Source: Candidatus Gastranaerophilales bacterium
Lineage (GTDB): Bacteria > Cyanobacteriota > Vampirovibrionia > Gastranaerophilales > Gastranaerophilaceae
Direction of reading: 5' to 3'
Assembly: GCA_910587815.1 (NCBI GenBank)
Contig: CAJUNK010000010.1
Location: 33,192 to 97,191, forward strand
DNA length: 64,000 nucleotides
Part shown: positions 34,710 through 43,556 of the stretch, in pieces
Numbering within the stretch: position 1 is the stretch's first letter
Layout: every line of letters begins with the position of its first letter
The notes under the pieces: model-generated
Told to the model about the DNA's origin: nothing
Database searches by the model: none
What the model saw: only the letters and a program-made list of their open reading frames with translations
Translations under genes and position numbers: made by a program

Positions 34710-35333
34710 ATGTTTGAATTTAGCCATATTTTATTCTATATAACTTCTGTCATTCTTCTGGCGTTAATGCCTGGGCCTGATATTATTTTTGTTATTACAC
34801 AGGGTATCACAAAAGGTAAAAAAGAGGCTATCTTTACATCCCTTGGCCTTGGTACAGGCTGCATTGTGCATTCTGCACTTGCATCATTTGGTGCGGCTGT
34901 AATTTTTCAACAATCAGATCTTGCCTTTAATATCTTGAAATATTTTGGTGCAATATATTTATTCTATCTTGCCTTTATGACCTTTAAAAATGCAGATAAA
35001 ACCATTGTGGCTGATGACAAAAATTCTGCAAAGCAAGGTTATAAAAAAGGAATTTTAATGAACCTTTTAAATCCAAAAGTAATCCTTTTCTTTCTTGCCT
35101 TTCTGCCGCAGTTTACCCCATCCTATATTGTTCATAAAGGGCTTTATATGTTTATTTTGGGGCTTATATTTATGTTTTTTAGCACCTGTGTTTTTATTTC
35201 GGTTTCAATATTTTCTTCATATTTTAATAAATATTTGATACAAAACCCAAACCTTATGATAAAAATGAATAAACTCAGCGCAGGTGTTTTAGGGATTTTA
35301 GCGGTTATACTGCTTTGTGCCACTAAAAATTAG
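34710..35333 (+). CDS. LysE/RhtB-family amino-acid exporter
   Basis: The 207-residue protein has about six membrane helices and the family motif LALMPGPDIIFVITQGITKGKKEA near the N-terminus, then GLGTGCIVHSALASFGAA and LMNLLNPKVILFFLAFLPQF. The family exports amino acids such as homoserine, threonine or lysine. ATG 34710 is chosen over the upstream TTG at 34692 because of homologous start MFEFSH and the promoter position. It is monocistronic. Confidence 0.9.
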   Translation: MFEFSHILFYITSVILLALMPGPDIIFVITQGITKGKKEAIFTSLGLGTGCIVHSALASFGAAVIFQQSDLAFNILKYFGAIYLFYLAFMTFKNADKTIVADDKNSAKQGYKKGILMNLLNPKVILFFLAFLPQFTPSYIVHKGLYMFILGLIFMFFSTCVFISVSIFSSYFNKYLIQNPNLMIKMNKLSAGVLGILAVILLCATKN

Positions 35334-35643
35334 CCCCTAAATTAGCCACTAAAAAATGCAGACCATTAAAAATGTTTCTAAAATTTACATAAAAAAAACT
35401 CCCAAAAACTTGGGAGTAAATCTTTAATAGGAAGGGAAGGTTAGGAAGTTAGGTTTGTGTGGAAAAATCGTGTTTATTAAATGCTTGCGCAATTTATTTT
35501 CTTTAGTTTGTTTTGTTATCTCTTACATATATATAAAGTATATATAAAATATAAAATTGCACACTTTGTTTTATTTGTTACATAACTTTACAAAACAAAT
35601 AAATGCTCGTCAAAGCCCGCACAAATACTGTGCTTTTTAAAAA
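35334..35643. other. 310-bp intergenic region between convergent genes
   Basis: It holds the hairpin at 35398-35417 and then AT-rich sequence with a run of TATATA-type repeats around 35526-35555. No gene is supported. The hairpin is 230 bp past the cca stop, leaving room for a small RNA, but nothing specific shows one. Confidence 0.5.
35391..35417 (-). terminator. Terminator of rsmE-cca operon
   Basis: ACTCCCAA (35398-35405) pairs with TTGGGAGT (35410-35417). On the minus strand the stem is followed by eight T. Confidence 0.8.
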
Positions 35644-36990
35644 TTAAGCCAAACCTTTAATAAAACAAATTGCATCTTCTTTTGTTTTGATGCTGCCTGC
35701 AATCTGCCCTTCTTTTAATTCATCTATAATCTCGCCCAGTCTTGGCCCTGCCTTAATATTTAAAATTTCCATAATTTCTCTGCCATCTAAAAGTTTTGGC
35801 ATTTCTTTTAGCGTATCTTTTATGTTTTGATAATAATTTAATAAAATATCAAGTTTTTCAAGGTTTTCATATACCATATTATCTGAAACAGCTTCCCCTC
35901 TTGCACTTAATCTATCTGCGCGTGCAATTTCAATCAAATCTTCAACATCAGGATGAATTTTCCTTACAAACCTTGCCATTGCTTTATTTGAAGCGCCTTC
36001 AGGTGTGCTCATTAAAGAAGATGGATAAATATGGTGTTTCACCATTTTTGAAACGTATTCAATCTGTTTTTTAGAAAATTTTAAATCAGAAAGTTCTTTT
36101 TTAACAATCTCTCCGCCTTTTTCATCATGGCCTATAAATCTGTGTCTGCCTGTATCTTCTTCAATTGTCCAGCAATATGGTTTTCCTATATCATGATAAA
36201 AGGCGGCAAGCCTTAAAATTGCTTTTGTGCTTCTTATCTGTTTTACTGTTTCAATTGAATGATGCACCAAATCCAAGTGGTGGTGTGAATTTGAAGGGAT
36301 TTTTTTAATGCTTTGAATAAAAGGGAAAACAATCTCTAAAAGTCCTGTATCATGCATTTCAAGTAATGTTTCAGGTAAAAATTCCCCATCAAACATTTTT
36401 AAAATTTCCTGATTAATACGTTCTTTTGCAATAGTATCAAGGCTTTTAGCATTTTTTTGGATGAAATCTAAAATATCTTCATTAATCTTGAAATTTAATT
36501 CTGACTTAAATCTGTAAGCCCGCAGTATCCTTAAAGGGTCATCTTCCAGGTTTTTAATGTCATAGCTTTTTATGATACCATTTTTAATGTCTTGAAAACC
36601 GCCTGCAATATCAATAAAATCACCTGTTTTTAGATTGTAAAAAATAGAATTTATTGTAAAATCGCGTCTTTTAATGTCATCATCAATATTATTGTTTAAA
36701 CCTTGCGCTATATCTGTGTAATCTTCCTCTAAAACCACTCTGTAAATTTTATTTTCACTATCCAGTTCAACAAAAGCTCCACCCATATTATCTGCAATTT
36801 GTTTTGAAATATATTCAGCATCACAGTTAAAAAGCACAATATCCCTGTCGCAGCCGCCTTCTTTTTTTATGGCACAGTTTCTAATATATCCGCCTACAAG
36901 AAAAGCTTCACATTGTGTTTTTTCAAGTTCATTCCTTATTTTTAATAGAAAAGCATCATTTTTTATTATATTTTTTATTTCATCCATCAT
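35644..36990 (-). CDS. cca: tRNA nucleotidyltransferase/poly(A) polymerase family with HD domain
   Basis: The enzyme adds or repairs CCA at tRNA 3' ends. The 448-residue protein has the class II nucleotidyltransferase head (AFLVGGYIRN, GGCDRDIVLF, where DxD coordinates metal), RDFTINSIFYN, the DPLRILRAYRF neck motif and an HD domain (HHLDLVHHSIETV, AFYHDIGKPYC, FIGHDEKG) followed by a helical tail. It could be a full CCA enzyme or an A-adding one; one of the two tRNA-Leu genes here does not encode CCA, so such activity is needed. Its start overlaps the rsmE stop by 4 bp. Confidence 0.9.
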   Translation of the reverse strand: MMDEIKNIIKNDAFLLKIRNELEKTQCEAFLVGGYIRNCAIKKEGGCDRDIVLFNCDAEYISKQIADNMGGAFVELDSENKIYRVVLEEDYTDIAQGLNNNIDDDIKRRDFTINSIFYNLKTGDFIDIAGGFQDIKNGIIKSYDIKNLEDDPLRILRAYRFKSELNFKINEDILDFIQKNAKSLDTIAKERINQEILKMFDGEFLPETLLEMHDTGLLEIVFPFIQSIKKIPSNSHHHLDLVHHSIETVKQIRSTKAILRLAAFYHDIGKPYCWTIEEDTGRHRFIGHDEKGGEIVKKELSDLKFSKKQIEYVSKMVKHHIYPSSLMSTPEGASNKAMARFVRKIHPDVEDLIEIARADRLSARGEAVSDNMVYENLEKLDILLNYYQNIKDTLKEMPKLLDGREIMEILNIKAGPRLGEIIDELKEGQIAGSIKTKEDAICFIKGLA

Positions 36991-37742
36991 CTTAATTTAT
37001 CTTCTGCCTTTAGGTTTAGCGCAAATATAACGTTTGAAACCCCTGCTGTTACTGCATTTGGTGCTTTAAATATTAAATTTCCAAGCGTTGCCATCTTAAA
37101 ACCTTTTGTTTTAAAATATTCAAATTCTTTTTCTGAAAAGCCGCCTTCAGGGCCTGTTACAACTAAAATATCGTCGTTTTTGTTAATATCTTTTATGGCG
37201 TCTAAAATATCCGTATTTTCATATTTTTCTGCAAATATTATTATATTTTCTTTTTTAAACTTTTCTAAAATTTTAGATAAAGGCATAATTTCATATACTT
37301 GCATTAAATCTGCACGTTCACACTGCTTAAAGGCTTCATCTGCTATTTTTTGCAATTTTTCAGCCTTCAATTTTGCAACATAATTTTTCACCGCACAGTG
37401 TTCTGAAATAAAAGGATAAACACCTTTTATGCCAAGCTGTGATGCATTTGAAATTAAAAGGTTTTCCCCATCTGTTTTTAAAATACTCTGTGCTAAATAA
37501 ATATTATAAGGAAGCTCTCTTGTTGAAGGTTCACTATTTATTATTTTAGCTAAAACCTCTTTTTTTGAAACATTAATTATTTCAGCTTCATAATTTATTT
37601 TATTTTCATCAATAAATTTAACCACTTCACGCGTTTTTATACGAAGCGCCGAAACCAGATGACGTAAGGTTTCCCCGTCTTTAACGTGTATAATATTATT
37701 TTCTATATCAGAAGATTTTATTAAAAAATGAGGCATAATCAA
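36987..37742 (-). CDS. rsmE: 16S rRNA m3U1498 methyltransferase
   Basis: RsmE methylates N3 of U1498 in 16S rRNA. The 251-residue SPOUT protein has the N-terminal PUA-like domain (HVKDGETLRHLVSALRIK) and the knot motifs VVTGPEGGFSEKEFEYF and ATLGNLIFKAPNAVTAG; the usual LGxRILRxETA is altered to LGNLIFKAPNAV, still in register. Length is normal. It is the first gene of a two-gene unit with cca. Confidence 0.93.
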   Translation of the reverse strand: MIMPHFLIKSSDIENNIIHVKDGETLRHLVSALRIKTREVVKFIDENKINYEAEIINVSKKEVLAKIINSEPSTRELPYNIYLAQSILKTDGENLLISNASQLGIKGVYPFISEHCAVKNYVAKLKAEKLQKIADEAFKQCERADLMQVYEIMPLSKILEKFKKENIIIFAEKYENTDILDAIKDINKNDDILVVTGPEGGFSEKEFEYFKTKGFKMATLGNLIFKAPNAVTAGVSNVIFALNLKAEDKLR

Positions 37743-37813
37743 AACCTTTTATTTAAATTTTATCATAAACTTTTTTTGTGCTAATATGGTCTAGCAATTT
37801 TTAGGAGAGAGAT

Positions 37814-38824
37814 ATGTTAATAGTTATGCGCCATGGGGCAAATGAAGAACAAATTCAAAAAGTGGTAGATGTTGTAAAGAAAAAAGGCCGCGATGCCCAT
37901 GTTTCAAAAGGCGATATGCACACAGTAATAGGTGCAGTTGGTGCAAATTCAATAGACCCTAGAGATTTTGAACTTTTAGATGGTGTAAAAGAGGTGTTAA
38001 AAATCTCATCCAGCTATAAACTGGTTAGCAGAATTTTTAAACCGGAAGACACTATAATTGATGTGAACGGTGAAAAATTCGGCGGTGATTATGTTGGTAT
38101 GATAGCAGGCCCCTGCACGGTAGAATCGGAGGCACAAATGGAAGCCTGCGCTGAAAAATTAAGTTCTTATGGTGTAAAAATCATCCGCGGCGGTGCTTTT
38201 AAGCCAAGAACCTCTCCTTATGCTTTTCAAGGTCTTGGTGAAGAAGGGTTGAAAATAATAAGAAAAGTTGCAGACAAATACAATATGGCAGTGACAAGCG
38301 AAGTTATGGAAATTAACCAAATTCCGCTTTTTATAAAATATGTGGATATTTTGCAAGTGGGCGCAAGAAATATGCAAAATTTCAACCTGCTGAAGGAATT
38401 GAGTCATGTTAATAAGCCTGTAATGATTAAAAGAGGCCTTTCTGCAACCATTGAAGAATGGCTTATGGCAGCAGAATATATACTTTCAGGCGGAAACAGG
38501 GATGTAATCCTTTGCGAGCGCGGCATTAGAACTTTTGAACGCGCTACAAGAAACACTTTAGATTTATGTTCAATTCCTGTTGTGAAGAAATTGAGCCACT
38601 TGCCCATAATTATTGACCCAAGCCATGGTACAGGGCTTCGCGATAAGGTGGCGCCAATGTCTATGGCATCTGTTGCAGCGGGTTGTGACGGGCTTATGAT
38701 AGAAGTGCATAATGAGCCTGACTGTGCTCTTTGTGATGGTGCACAATCATTATATCCTGAGCAATTCAGGGATTTGCTGGAAAAATTGAAAAAAATTGCT
38801 CCTGTTGTAGATAAAAAAATGTAA
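37814..38824 (+). CDS. aroF: 3-deoxy-7-phosphoheptulonate (DAHP) synthase, class I-beta
   Basis: This enzyme joins phosphoenolpyruvate and erythrose 4-phosphate at the start of the shikimate pathway. The 336-residue protein has the N-terminal ferredoxin-like regulatory domain (LIVMRHGANEEQIQKVV to about residue 75) and the barrel: IAGPCTVES, IIRGGAFKPRTSPYAFQG, LQVGARNMQN, VMIKRGLSATIEEWLMAAEYI, ILCERGIRTFE and IIDPSHGTGL. This is the KDO8PS-like I-beta type found in Thermotoga and many Cyanobacteria. AGGAGAGAGAT precedes the ATG. The variable-cassette array begins 30 bp beyond its stop. Confidence 0.96.
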   Translation: MLIVMRHGANEEQIQKVVDVVKKKGRDAHVSKGDMHTVIGAVGANSIDPRDFELLDGVKEVLKISSSYKLVSRIFKPEDTIIDVNGEKFGGDYVGMIAGPCTVESEAQMEACAEKLSSYGVKIIRGGAFKPRTSPYAFQGLGEEGLKIIRKVADKYNMAVTSEVMEINQIPLFIKYVDILQVGARNMQNFNLLKELSHVNKPVMIKRGLSATIEEWLMAAEYILSGGNRDVILCERGIRTFERATRNTLDLCSIPVVKKLSHLPIIIDPSHGTGLRDKVAPMSMASVAAGCDGLMIEVHNEPDCALCDGAQSLYPEQFRDLLEKLKKIAPVVDKKM

Positions 38825-38853
38825 TTCAAATCCAGCGCACCGCAGCCAAGGGT

Positions 38854-38880
38854 TGCGTCAGCCGGTGCTGAAAGCACTAC
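38854..38880. repeat. Cassette separator hairpin H1
   Basis: TGCGTCAGCC then GGTGCT-GAA-AGCAC: a five-base stem with three-base loop. Copies at 39166 and 39778 keep the stem; in the third copy both stem bases change together (GTGCC/GGCAC). Confidence 0.7.
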
Positions 38881-39165
38881 CAAGCGCACCGAAAAGGCAA
38901 GAGTACCTGGGTATGAATTGATACCGAAAATACCGTTTTCTAGGTACCAATCATAGTATCTATCTCCATTAGGCTGCCTTGCCCACAAAATGCCCGGGTA
39001 GCAGTGGTCAGCATTTCCGGTACCACTGGCGGCGCCCTTGCACTGGTTCCAGCCCGGGTTGCACCGCACAGAGCCTGGCATGTAGCTAGTGTCGTTGTAG
39101 TGGTCACAAAGCTGCAAACTGCATTTGTATACTTTGGCACATGCTTTCAACTCCAAACACAGCGC
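38881..39165 (-). pseudogene. Variable cassette U1
   Basis: The minus strand reads ALCLELKACAKVYK, LQLCDHYNDTSYMPGSVRC, NPGWNQCKGAASGTGNADHC, YPGILWARQPNGDRYYDWY and TLAFSVRLVVLSAPADA. Both half-domains are complete, but no start codon with ribosome site precedes it. The tail FSVR and W-x-x-P pattern recall the C-type-lectin-like Fibrobacter major paralogous domain. Confidence 0.6.
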
Positions 39166-39192
39166 TGCGTGAGCCAGTGCTGGAAGCACTAC
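39166..39192. repeat. Cassette separator hairpin H2
   Basis: TGCGTGAGCC then AGTGCT-GGA-AGCAC, same layout as H1 and H3. Confidence 0.7.
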
Positions 39193-39420
39193 GCAAATAA
39201 TGACGCGCGCACCGAAAAGGCAACTGTACCTGGCCAGGAATTTGAAACATAACTTCCATCAAGTATACGCCCTCCATAATAAGAACCGCTGCTAGTGCGC
39301 GTGCCTGCCCACATAACGTGCGGGTAGCAGTTGTCAGCAGGCCATTTTGTGTAGTTTTTGCAGATGTTTTGTATAATAATGTTTACTGTTTTTATTTTTC
39401 TGCTAAACACAAGGCGTATG
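39193..39420 (-). pseudogene. Variable cassette U2, 5' half replaced by AT-rich DNA
   Basis: Only the second half is kept: KWPADNCYPHVMWAGTRTSS through TVAFSV. The part that should encode LQLCD and SVRC is missing, and AT-rich DNA without related sequence (39346-39420) lies in its place. U2 joins U3 without a complete separator hairpin. Confidence 0.55.
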
Positions 39421-39777
39421 TCAAATTTTAACTTCATTTATGCTTCCAAATCCAAAGACACAATGCGTAACCGAAAAGGCAAGAGTGGTGGCATAAGTGC
39501 CGGACAAACCCACACCTCCATTGTTGAAGTGCAATGAACCTGTAGTACCTCCGCTCGGTGCTAAGCCCCAAATAACGTGCGGGTAGCAGTTGTCAGCGTT
39601 TCCGGTACCCGTGGCGGCGCCCTTGCAGTAGTTAATGTTTCGGCACCGCACAGAGCCTGGCGTGTAGCTGGTGTCACCATAGTTGTCACAAAGCTGCAAT
39701 CTGTAGTTTTGTTTCATTTTGGTTTGCACTGGTTTTTTGATAACCCTGGCTTGCACTCTCAAATCCAAACACAGTGC
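39421..39777 (-). pseudogene. Variable cassette U3
   Basis: Reads AALCLDLRVQARVIKK, LQLCDNYGDTSYTPGSVRC, RNINYCKGAATGTGNADNC, YPHVIWGLAPSGGTTGSLHF and TLAFSVTHCVFG. The ORF covering it (39421-39858) starts inside the preceding unit, so the frame is accidental at its start. Confidence 0.6.
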
Positions 39778-39804
39778 TGCGTTAGCCGGTGCCAACGGCA
39801 CTGC
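39778..39804. repeat. Cassette separator hairpin H3 (covarying stem)
   Basis: TGCGTTAGCC then GGTGCC-AAC-GGCAC. Relative to H1 and H2 both partners of the closing pair changed, so the stem itself is conserved. Confidence 0.7.
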
Positions 39805-40103
39805 GGCATACCGAAAAGGCAAGAGTAGGCAGGTGAGGTTCCGTGCCATAAGTGCCATTATTCAGCCATCCTGTCTGATACCTGTTACTGCTTGGCGTGC
39901 TTGCCCAGATGTGATACGGGTAGCAGTTGTCAACCCAATTCGTAGCACCAGTAGTGGCCTGTGAGCCGGCGCCCTTGCAGTAATTAGCCCAACGGCATCG
40001 CACAGAGCCTGGCGTATAGCTAGTGTCGCTGTGTTGGTCACAAAGCTGCAAGTCCTGGTATTGAAATTGGGTAGCTGTATAGGCTTTCAATGTGCAATGC
40101 ACT
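39805..40103 (-). pseudogene. Variable cassette U4
   Basis: Reads LQLCDQHSDTSYTPGSVRC, RWANYCKGAGSQATTGATNW, VDNCYPYHIWASTPSSNRYQ and LPTLAFSVCRSAVGTG. It has a six-residue insertion after CKGA relative to U1 and U3. It lies directly downstream of the terminator of the prepilin-like gene. Confidence 0.6.
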
Positions 40104-40289
40104 GTGTCTTAAAAAGCTAAAGATAAGTAATTTAATCTGACAAAATATACTCTATCAGATGGTATCTACCCTTTTTAAGGGCAAAGCTAAATCATTATTA
40201 ATAATGACCTTATCTGACGATTTGAATTTCAGCCTGCTGTTAAAATCCGTAAACCTTAACACTCTCAAGCTTTCTATGATTATAGCACA

Positions 40290-40332
40290 GATAAAAAAAG
40301 AGTGTCCAAAGGTTACTAAAAGGACACTCGAA
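40290..40332 (-). terminator. Terminator of the prepilin-like gene
   Basis: On the minus strand GAGTGTCC pairs with GGACACTC (plus 40322-40329 and 40300-40307), followed by seven T. It ends transcription from the 931-aa gene before the cassette array. Confidence 0.85.
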
Positions 40333-40351
40333 AAGTTGTTCATCTAAATAT

Positions 40352-40677
40352 TGCGTGAGCCGGTGCGAATGGTGAGCGAGCGATGAGCCCATGAACAAAA
40401 AGCACTACGATGGCGACGTGGAAATCTTTGATTTCCCCAGGAGCTTTGAGACCGAACGGGCCTTTAGGATCCTACAGGGATGACGCTATTCGTAACACTC
40501 ATAAATTCGTGTAACGACTAGTGCCTTGTGAGGGCGTGACAGCGGCGATGAGCCGCTGGACAGCGGATTTTGCGAGACGTGAAACGTCATTTGTGAACAG
40601 CTTGTTGAAGGCTGTGAACCCGCAATAATCCAAGACAGCCTGACACTGGACTGTACGCATGAGCCAATGTGAAACAC
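40352..40677 (-). other. GC-richer remnant between prepilin stop and terminator
   Basis: No intact gene. The minus strand has a fragment reading MRTVQCQAVLDYCGFTAF and a fourth separator-like site: TGCGTGAGCCGGTGC at 40352 whose matching GCACTAC lies at 40402-40408, the loop being enlarged by ~35 bp. It looks like a further, more decayed cassette. Confidence 0.45.
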
Positions 40678-43473
40678 CTACCCATCCTCCTCTGGCAACG
40701 GATTTAACTTATATTCAATGATGACAACACCATCGCCGCCCCTGCCGCCTTTACCGCCAAGGTTGTTATAAACGCTGCCCCCTCCGCCGCCTGCGCCAAA
40801 TAGTCCATTTTTGCCTTCATGGGCTGCGGTGTTTGTTCCGCTTTCATTACAGGTCGTGCCAAATAACGATGATGACATTGAAAAAGTCATTTTGCCGCCA
40901 CAGCCTGGTATTACAGGACCTATTATTGTGCCGTCGGATGATGTGATTGATGTTACAGGAATGCCGCCATCTGCTTGATAGATATATCGCATATATCCGC
41001 CTATTCCGCCATAATTGTCATGTCCAGCCTGACCTGATGCTTCTGCAAAATTTTTATTTACAAAGATTTCAGAAATTTTCTTAATATCGCCATGGGCATT
41101 TTTGTCCATTCCGCCATCGTTTCCTTTGGCGCCGCCCCTTGCTCTGCTTGTGCCAAAAATGCTTATGCCGCCTGTACCATCACCAGTTTCTGTGTTTCCG
41201 CCTTTGCCCACGATAACATCAACACTATTTGATGGTGGGACAATTGTTTTGGTCAAAAATTCGCCCGCAGTGCCTCCCCCGCCTGATGAGCCGCCGTATT
41301 CTATATAAATATACCCGCCAGCCCCCGCTCCGCCTGTGCCAAATATAGTGTCATTTGTGGATGTTGCCCCAGCACCCCCGCCTCCGCCTGCGCCATAGCT
41401 TGTAGCAACAGGGCTTGTGCCATTTTTAGAACTGTTTCCGCCAGCTCCGCCAGAAAGTTTTGCTCCATCTTTATTATAGGATGCACCTCCTGCTCCGCCA
41501 TAGCCCTTATTTGATGCTGCTGTGGTGAGGATACTGTTTGTTCCGGCCGATGCTATAAAATTGTTCTTTTCTGTCCAGTTTTTTACTAAATTTAAAGCCT
41601 GTGCAGCCCCGCCTGTGGAAACAGATGCTGCCACTGTAGAGTGATTGCCTGGGTTTCCGCCCAAAGCCTGCGCTAAAATTGCACCCGATGGGCTATTTAG
41701 CCTTATATAGCTTGCTTTTCCTGGGTTTCCTGCTTTGCCTCTTGTATTCTGTGCATCTCCGCCATTGCCAATTTCAAAGTATAATCTATCCCCAGGTGTG
41801 ACATTTATTTCTGTTATTGTGATTTGGCCTGCACTGCCTCCGCCCCCGCCATTTGGAATAGGGTTGTAGGTGCACTTAAAAATGTCTGTGCCGCCCCAGT
41901 ATAGACGCAATTTACCAGGCTTGCCGCAATTTACTTTAGCTGTTGCATCTGACATTGAGCCACCGTTGCAATATTCATTACCAAATATAGTTGCAATAAC
42001 GCCAGAACTATTTATATTTACATCTGTACTATTTGGTACATTTGTGATTTTTCCAGATGAGCCACCAAAGGCACCACCACCAACGCCACCATGCATAATA
42101 TAGTTTGTTGATATTACACCATCACCACCTTTTATGCCACTTGATACACTTCCGTATAAGTTTGCTAAGCCTGTGCCTGCCATACCGCCATTTGAAGCTG
42201 TGTTTTTTACGTAAAGTCCACCCCCGCCTCCACCGCCGCCTCCAGCGTACCCTCCACCCCCGCCTCCGCCTCCGCCTCCAGGTGCACTTCCGCTTGCTTG
42301 TGCGCTTCCTCCGCCCCCGCCCCCGCCTCCAACTTGAAAGTAAATGGTTCCTGCGGTACCTTTTGCAGAACTAATTGTAGTGGGGCCACCACCACCCCCT
42401 CCGCCAAAACCAGTATTTATTCCTGCCGGCCCTATGCCGCCTCCACCGCCGCCTCCACCCCAAATGCTTCCACGTCCGCCATTGCCACCAAAGTTATTTA
42501 TATTTGAGCTTGAGTCTGTTCTGGAACCACCATATCCACCATAGGATTTTAGAGTTCCGCTTCCATTGCCGCCATTGCCGGCAGTACCGTTTGATGCTTG
42601 CAGATAATTTCCTCCATTGCCGCCAAAGGTTCCTCCTGCTGCACCAGCTTGATTTTGCGAACCATTATTGTAATACCAGCCACCGCCGCCACCTGCGGCA
42701 TAACCACCTTTTTGAAACTGTCCGCCACCGCCACCGCCAACTTTGATAAAAATTTTGGATTGTGGTACTGAAAATATTTCATCTACGGCATACCCTCCGC
42801 TTCCGCCGCCACCTGAATTTGATTTTAATGACCAATGGCCTGAGCTTCCACCACCGCCTCCGCAGGCTGTTACTTTTAGCATGTATGCACCTGGCGTGTA
42901 ATCATCTGATGTTCCTGAAGTTAATTTCCATTTTGAAAGGCCTGCATTTTTACATCCTTCATCTAATGCAGGGATTTTTGCACCCGCAGGCAAAGTATAT
43001 TCTGTTTCGCCTTCTGTAAAATCTTTCACTGTTTCATTCTTATCTGAAAAACTGCCAAATGCTGTCACCTGGCTTAAATTGCCAGATGCACCGCCCCCTC
43101 CTCCACCAACCATAAAAACGCGCAATTTTGTAACGTTTTCAGGCACTGTCCAATAACTTGAATTTGTAAATTCTTCTGTGCCATAAAATGCATTTCCACC
43201 GGCACCACCACCCCCTATCATGGTTACTTTTAAGTTCAAAATACCAGCAGGCACTTCAAATGTACCGTCTTCATTAAATATTTTAACAATAGTATTACTG
43301 TCTGATTTTGCAGAAATGCCCGTGATACCTATATTGTCAGCAAATTTGCGTGTTATAACAGGTGCAAGGGCTGCCATTAAAAGCGAGGCAACCAAAAGTG
43401 CCATGAGAAGCTCAACCAAGCTAAATGCAGTCCTTTGCTGTTTATTTATTAAACCTATATTTTCTTTATTCAT
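40678..43473 (-). CDS. Giant glycine-rich prepilin-like surface protein, 931 aa
   Basis: The start is ATG 43473 after GAGG, not the longer frame to 43596. Residues ~12-37 are a type IV prepilin leader: QQRTAFSLVELLMALLVAS, with A|FSLVE as likely cleavage/methylation site, then a hydrophobic stem. The rest is glycine-rich: several units open with a beta-like stretch (YWTVPENVTKLRVFMVGGGG, LKVTMIGGGGAGG, YMLKVTACGGGG) and run into GGGGG-rich segments, like Gly_rich_2 domains, with occasional cysteines. It is far longer than a pilin, so it is a pseudopilin-anchored fibre or adhesin. No pil assembly genes are nearby. A XRE regulator is divergent, and variable cassettes lie downstream. Confidence 0.8.
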   Translation of the reverse strand: MNKENIGLINKQQRTAFSLVELLMALLVASLLMAALAPVITRKFADNIGITGISAKSDSNTIVKIFNEDGTFEVPAGILNLKVTMIGGGGAGGNAFYGTEEFTNSSYWTVPENVTKLRVFMVGGGGGGASGNLSQVTAFGSFSDKNETVKDFTEGETEYTLPAGAKIPALDEGCKNAGLSKWKLTSGTSDDYTPGAYMLKVTACGGGGGSSGHWSLKSNSGGGGSGGYAVDEIFSVPQSKIFIKVGGGGGGQFQKGGYAAGGGGGWYYNNGSQNQAGAAGGTFGGNGGNYLQASNGTAGNGGNGSGTLKSYGGYGGSRTDSSSNINNFGGNGGRGSIWGGGGGGGGIGPAGINTGFGGGGGGGPTTISSAKGTAGTIYFQVGGGGGGGGSAQASGSAPGGGGGGGGGGYAGGGGGGGGGLYVKNTASNGGMAGTGLANLYGSVSSGIKGGDGVISTNYIMHGGVGGGAFGGSSGKITNVPNSTDVNINSSGVIATIFGNEYCNGGSMSDATAKVNCGKPGKLRLYWGGTDIFKCTYNPIPNGGGGGSAGQITITEINVTPGDRLYFEIGNGGDAQNTRGKAGNPGKASYIRLNSPSGAILAQALGGNPGNHSTVAASVSTGGAAQALNLVKNWTEKNNFIASAGTNSILTTAASNKGYGGAGGASYNKDGAKLSGGAGGNSSKNGTSPVATSYGAGGGGGAGATSTNDTIFGTGGAGAGGYIYIEYGGSSGGGGTAGEFLTKTIVPPSNSVDVIVGKGGNTETGDGTGGISIFGTSRARGGAKGNDGGMDKNAHGDIKKISEIFVNKNFAEASGQAGHDNYGGIGGYMRYIYQADGGIPVTSITSSDGTIIGPVIPGCGGKMTFSMSSSLFGTTCNESGTNTAAHEGKNGLFGAGGGGGSVYNNLGGKGGRGGDGVVIIEYKLNPLPEEDG

Positions 43474-43556
43474 TTTTACCTCACTTTCATGAGGTATTCT
43501 ATAACAGAAATTAAAATCTGTAAACATGGGTAATTGTTTAATTACACCCATATTTT

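Larger units (their letters stand above)
38854..40103 (-). repeat. Array of four hypervariable Cys-containing cassettes with hairpin separators
   Basis: On the minus strand four related segments follow each other at roughly 306-312-bp spacing. Each encodes, without a shared frame, LQLCD-xxx-DTSYTPGSVRC, a short variable stretch, CKGA, (A)DNCYP-xxx-W, ~25 variable residues and TLAFSV. The invariant blocks are almost identical at DNA level while codons between them differ completely. Separators at 38854-38880, 39166-39192 and 39778-39804 read TGCGTNAGCC-RGTGC-NNN-GCAC on the plus strand. The G+C is visibly higher than the surrounding genome. No intact reading frame spans a unit with a start and stop of its own. 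Confidence 0.8.

Noticed and set aside
38854..39804. Integron attC sites
   Set aside because: The separator hairpin does not fit the RYYYAAC/GTTRRRY core sites and no integron integrase is visible.
38854..40103. Diversity-generating retroelement variable regions
   Set aside because: The C-lectin-like tail fits, but no reverse transcriptase or template repeat is in the window and differences between units are not confined to positions that could be adenine in a template (for example AAC/CAC/CAA and GGT/AAC/AGC changes, including third bases).
41102..42782. Many overlapping open frames on both strands inside the glycine-rich gene
   Set aside because: They are Pro/His/Leu-rich or Ala/Glu-rich shadows caused by the repetitive GGN codons; only the prepilin-like frame has a leader, ribosome site and sensible sequence.
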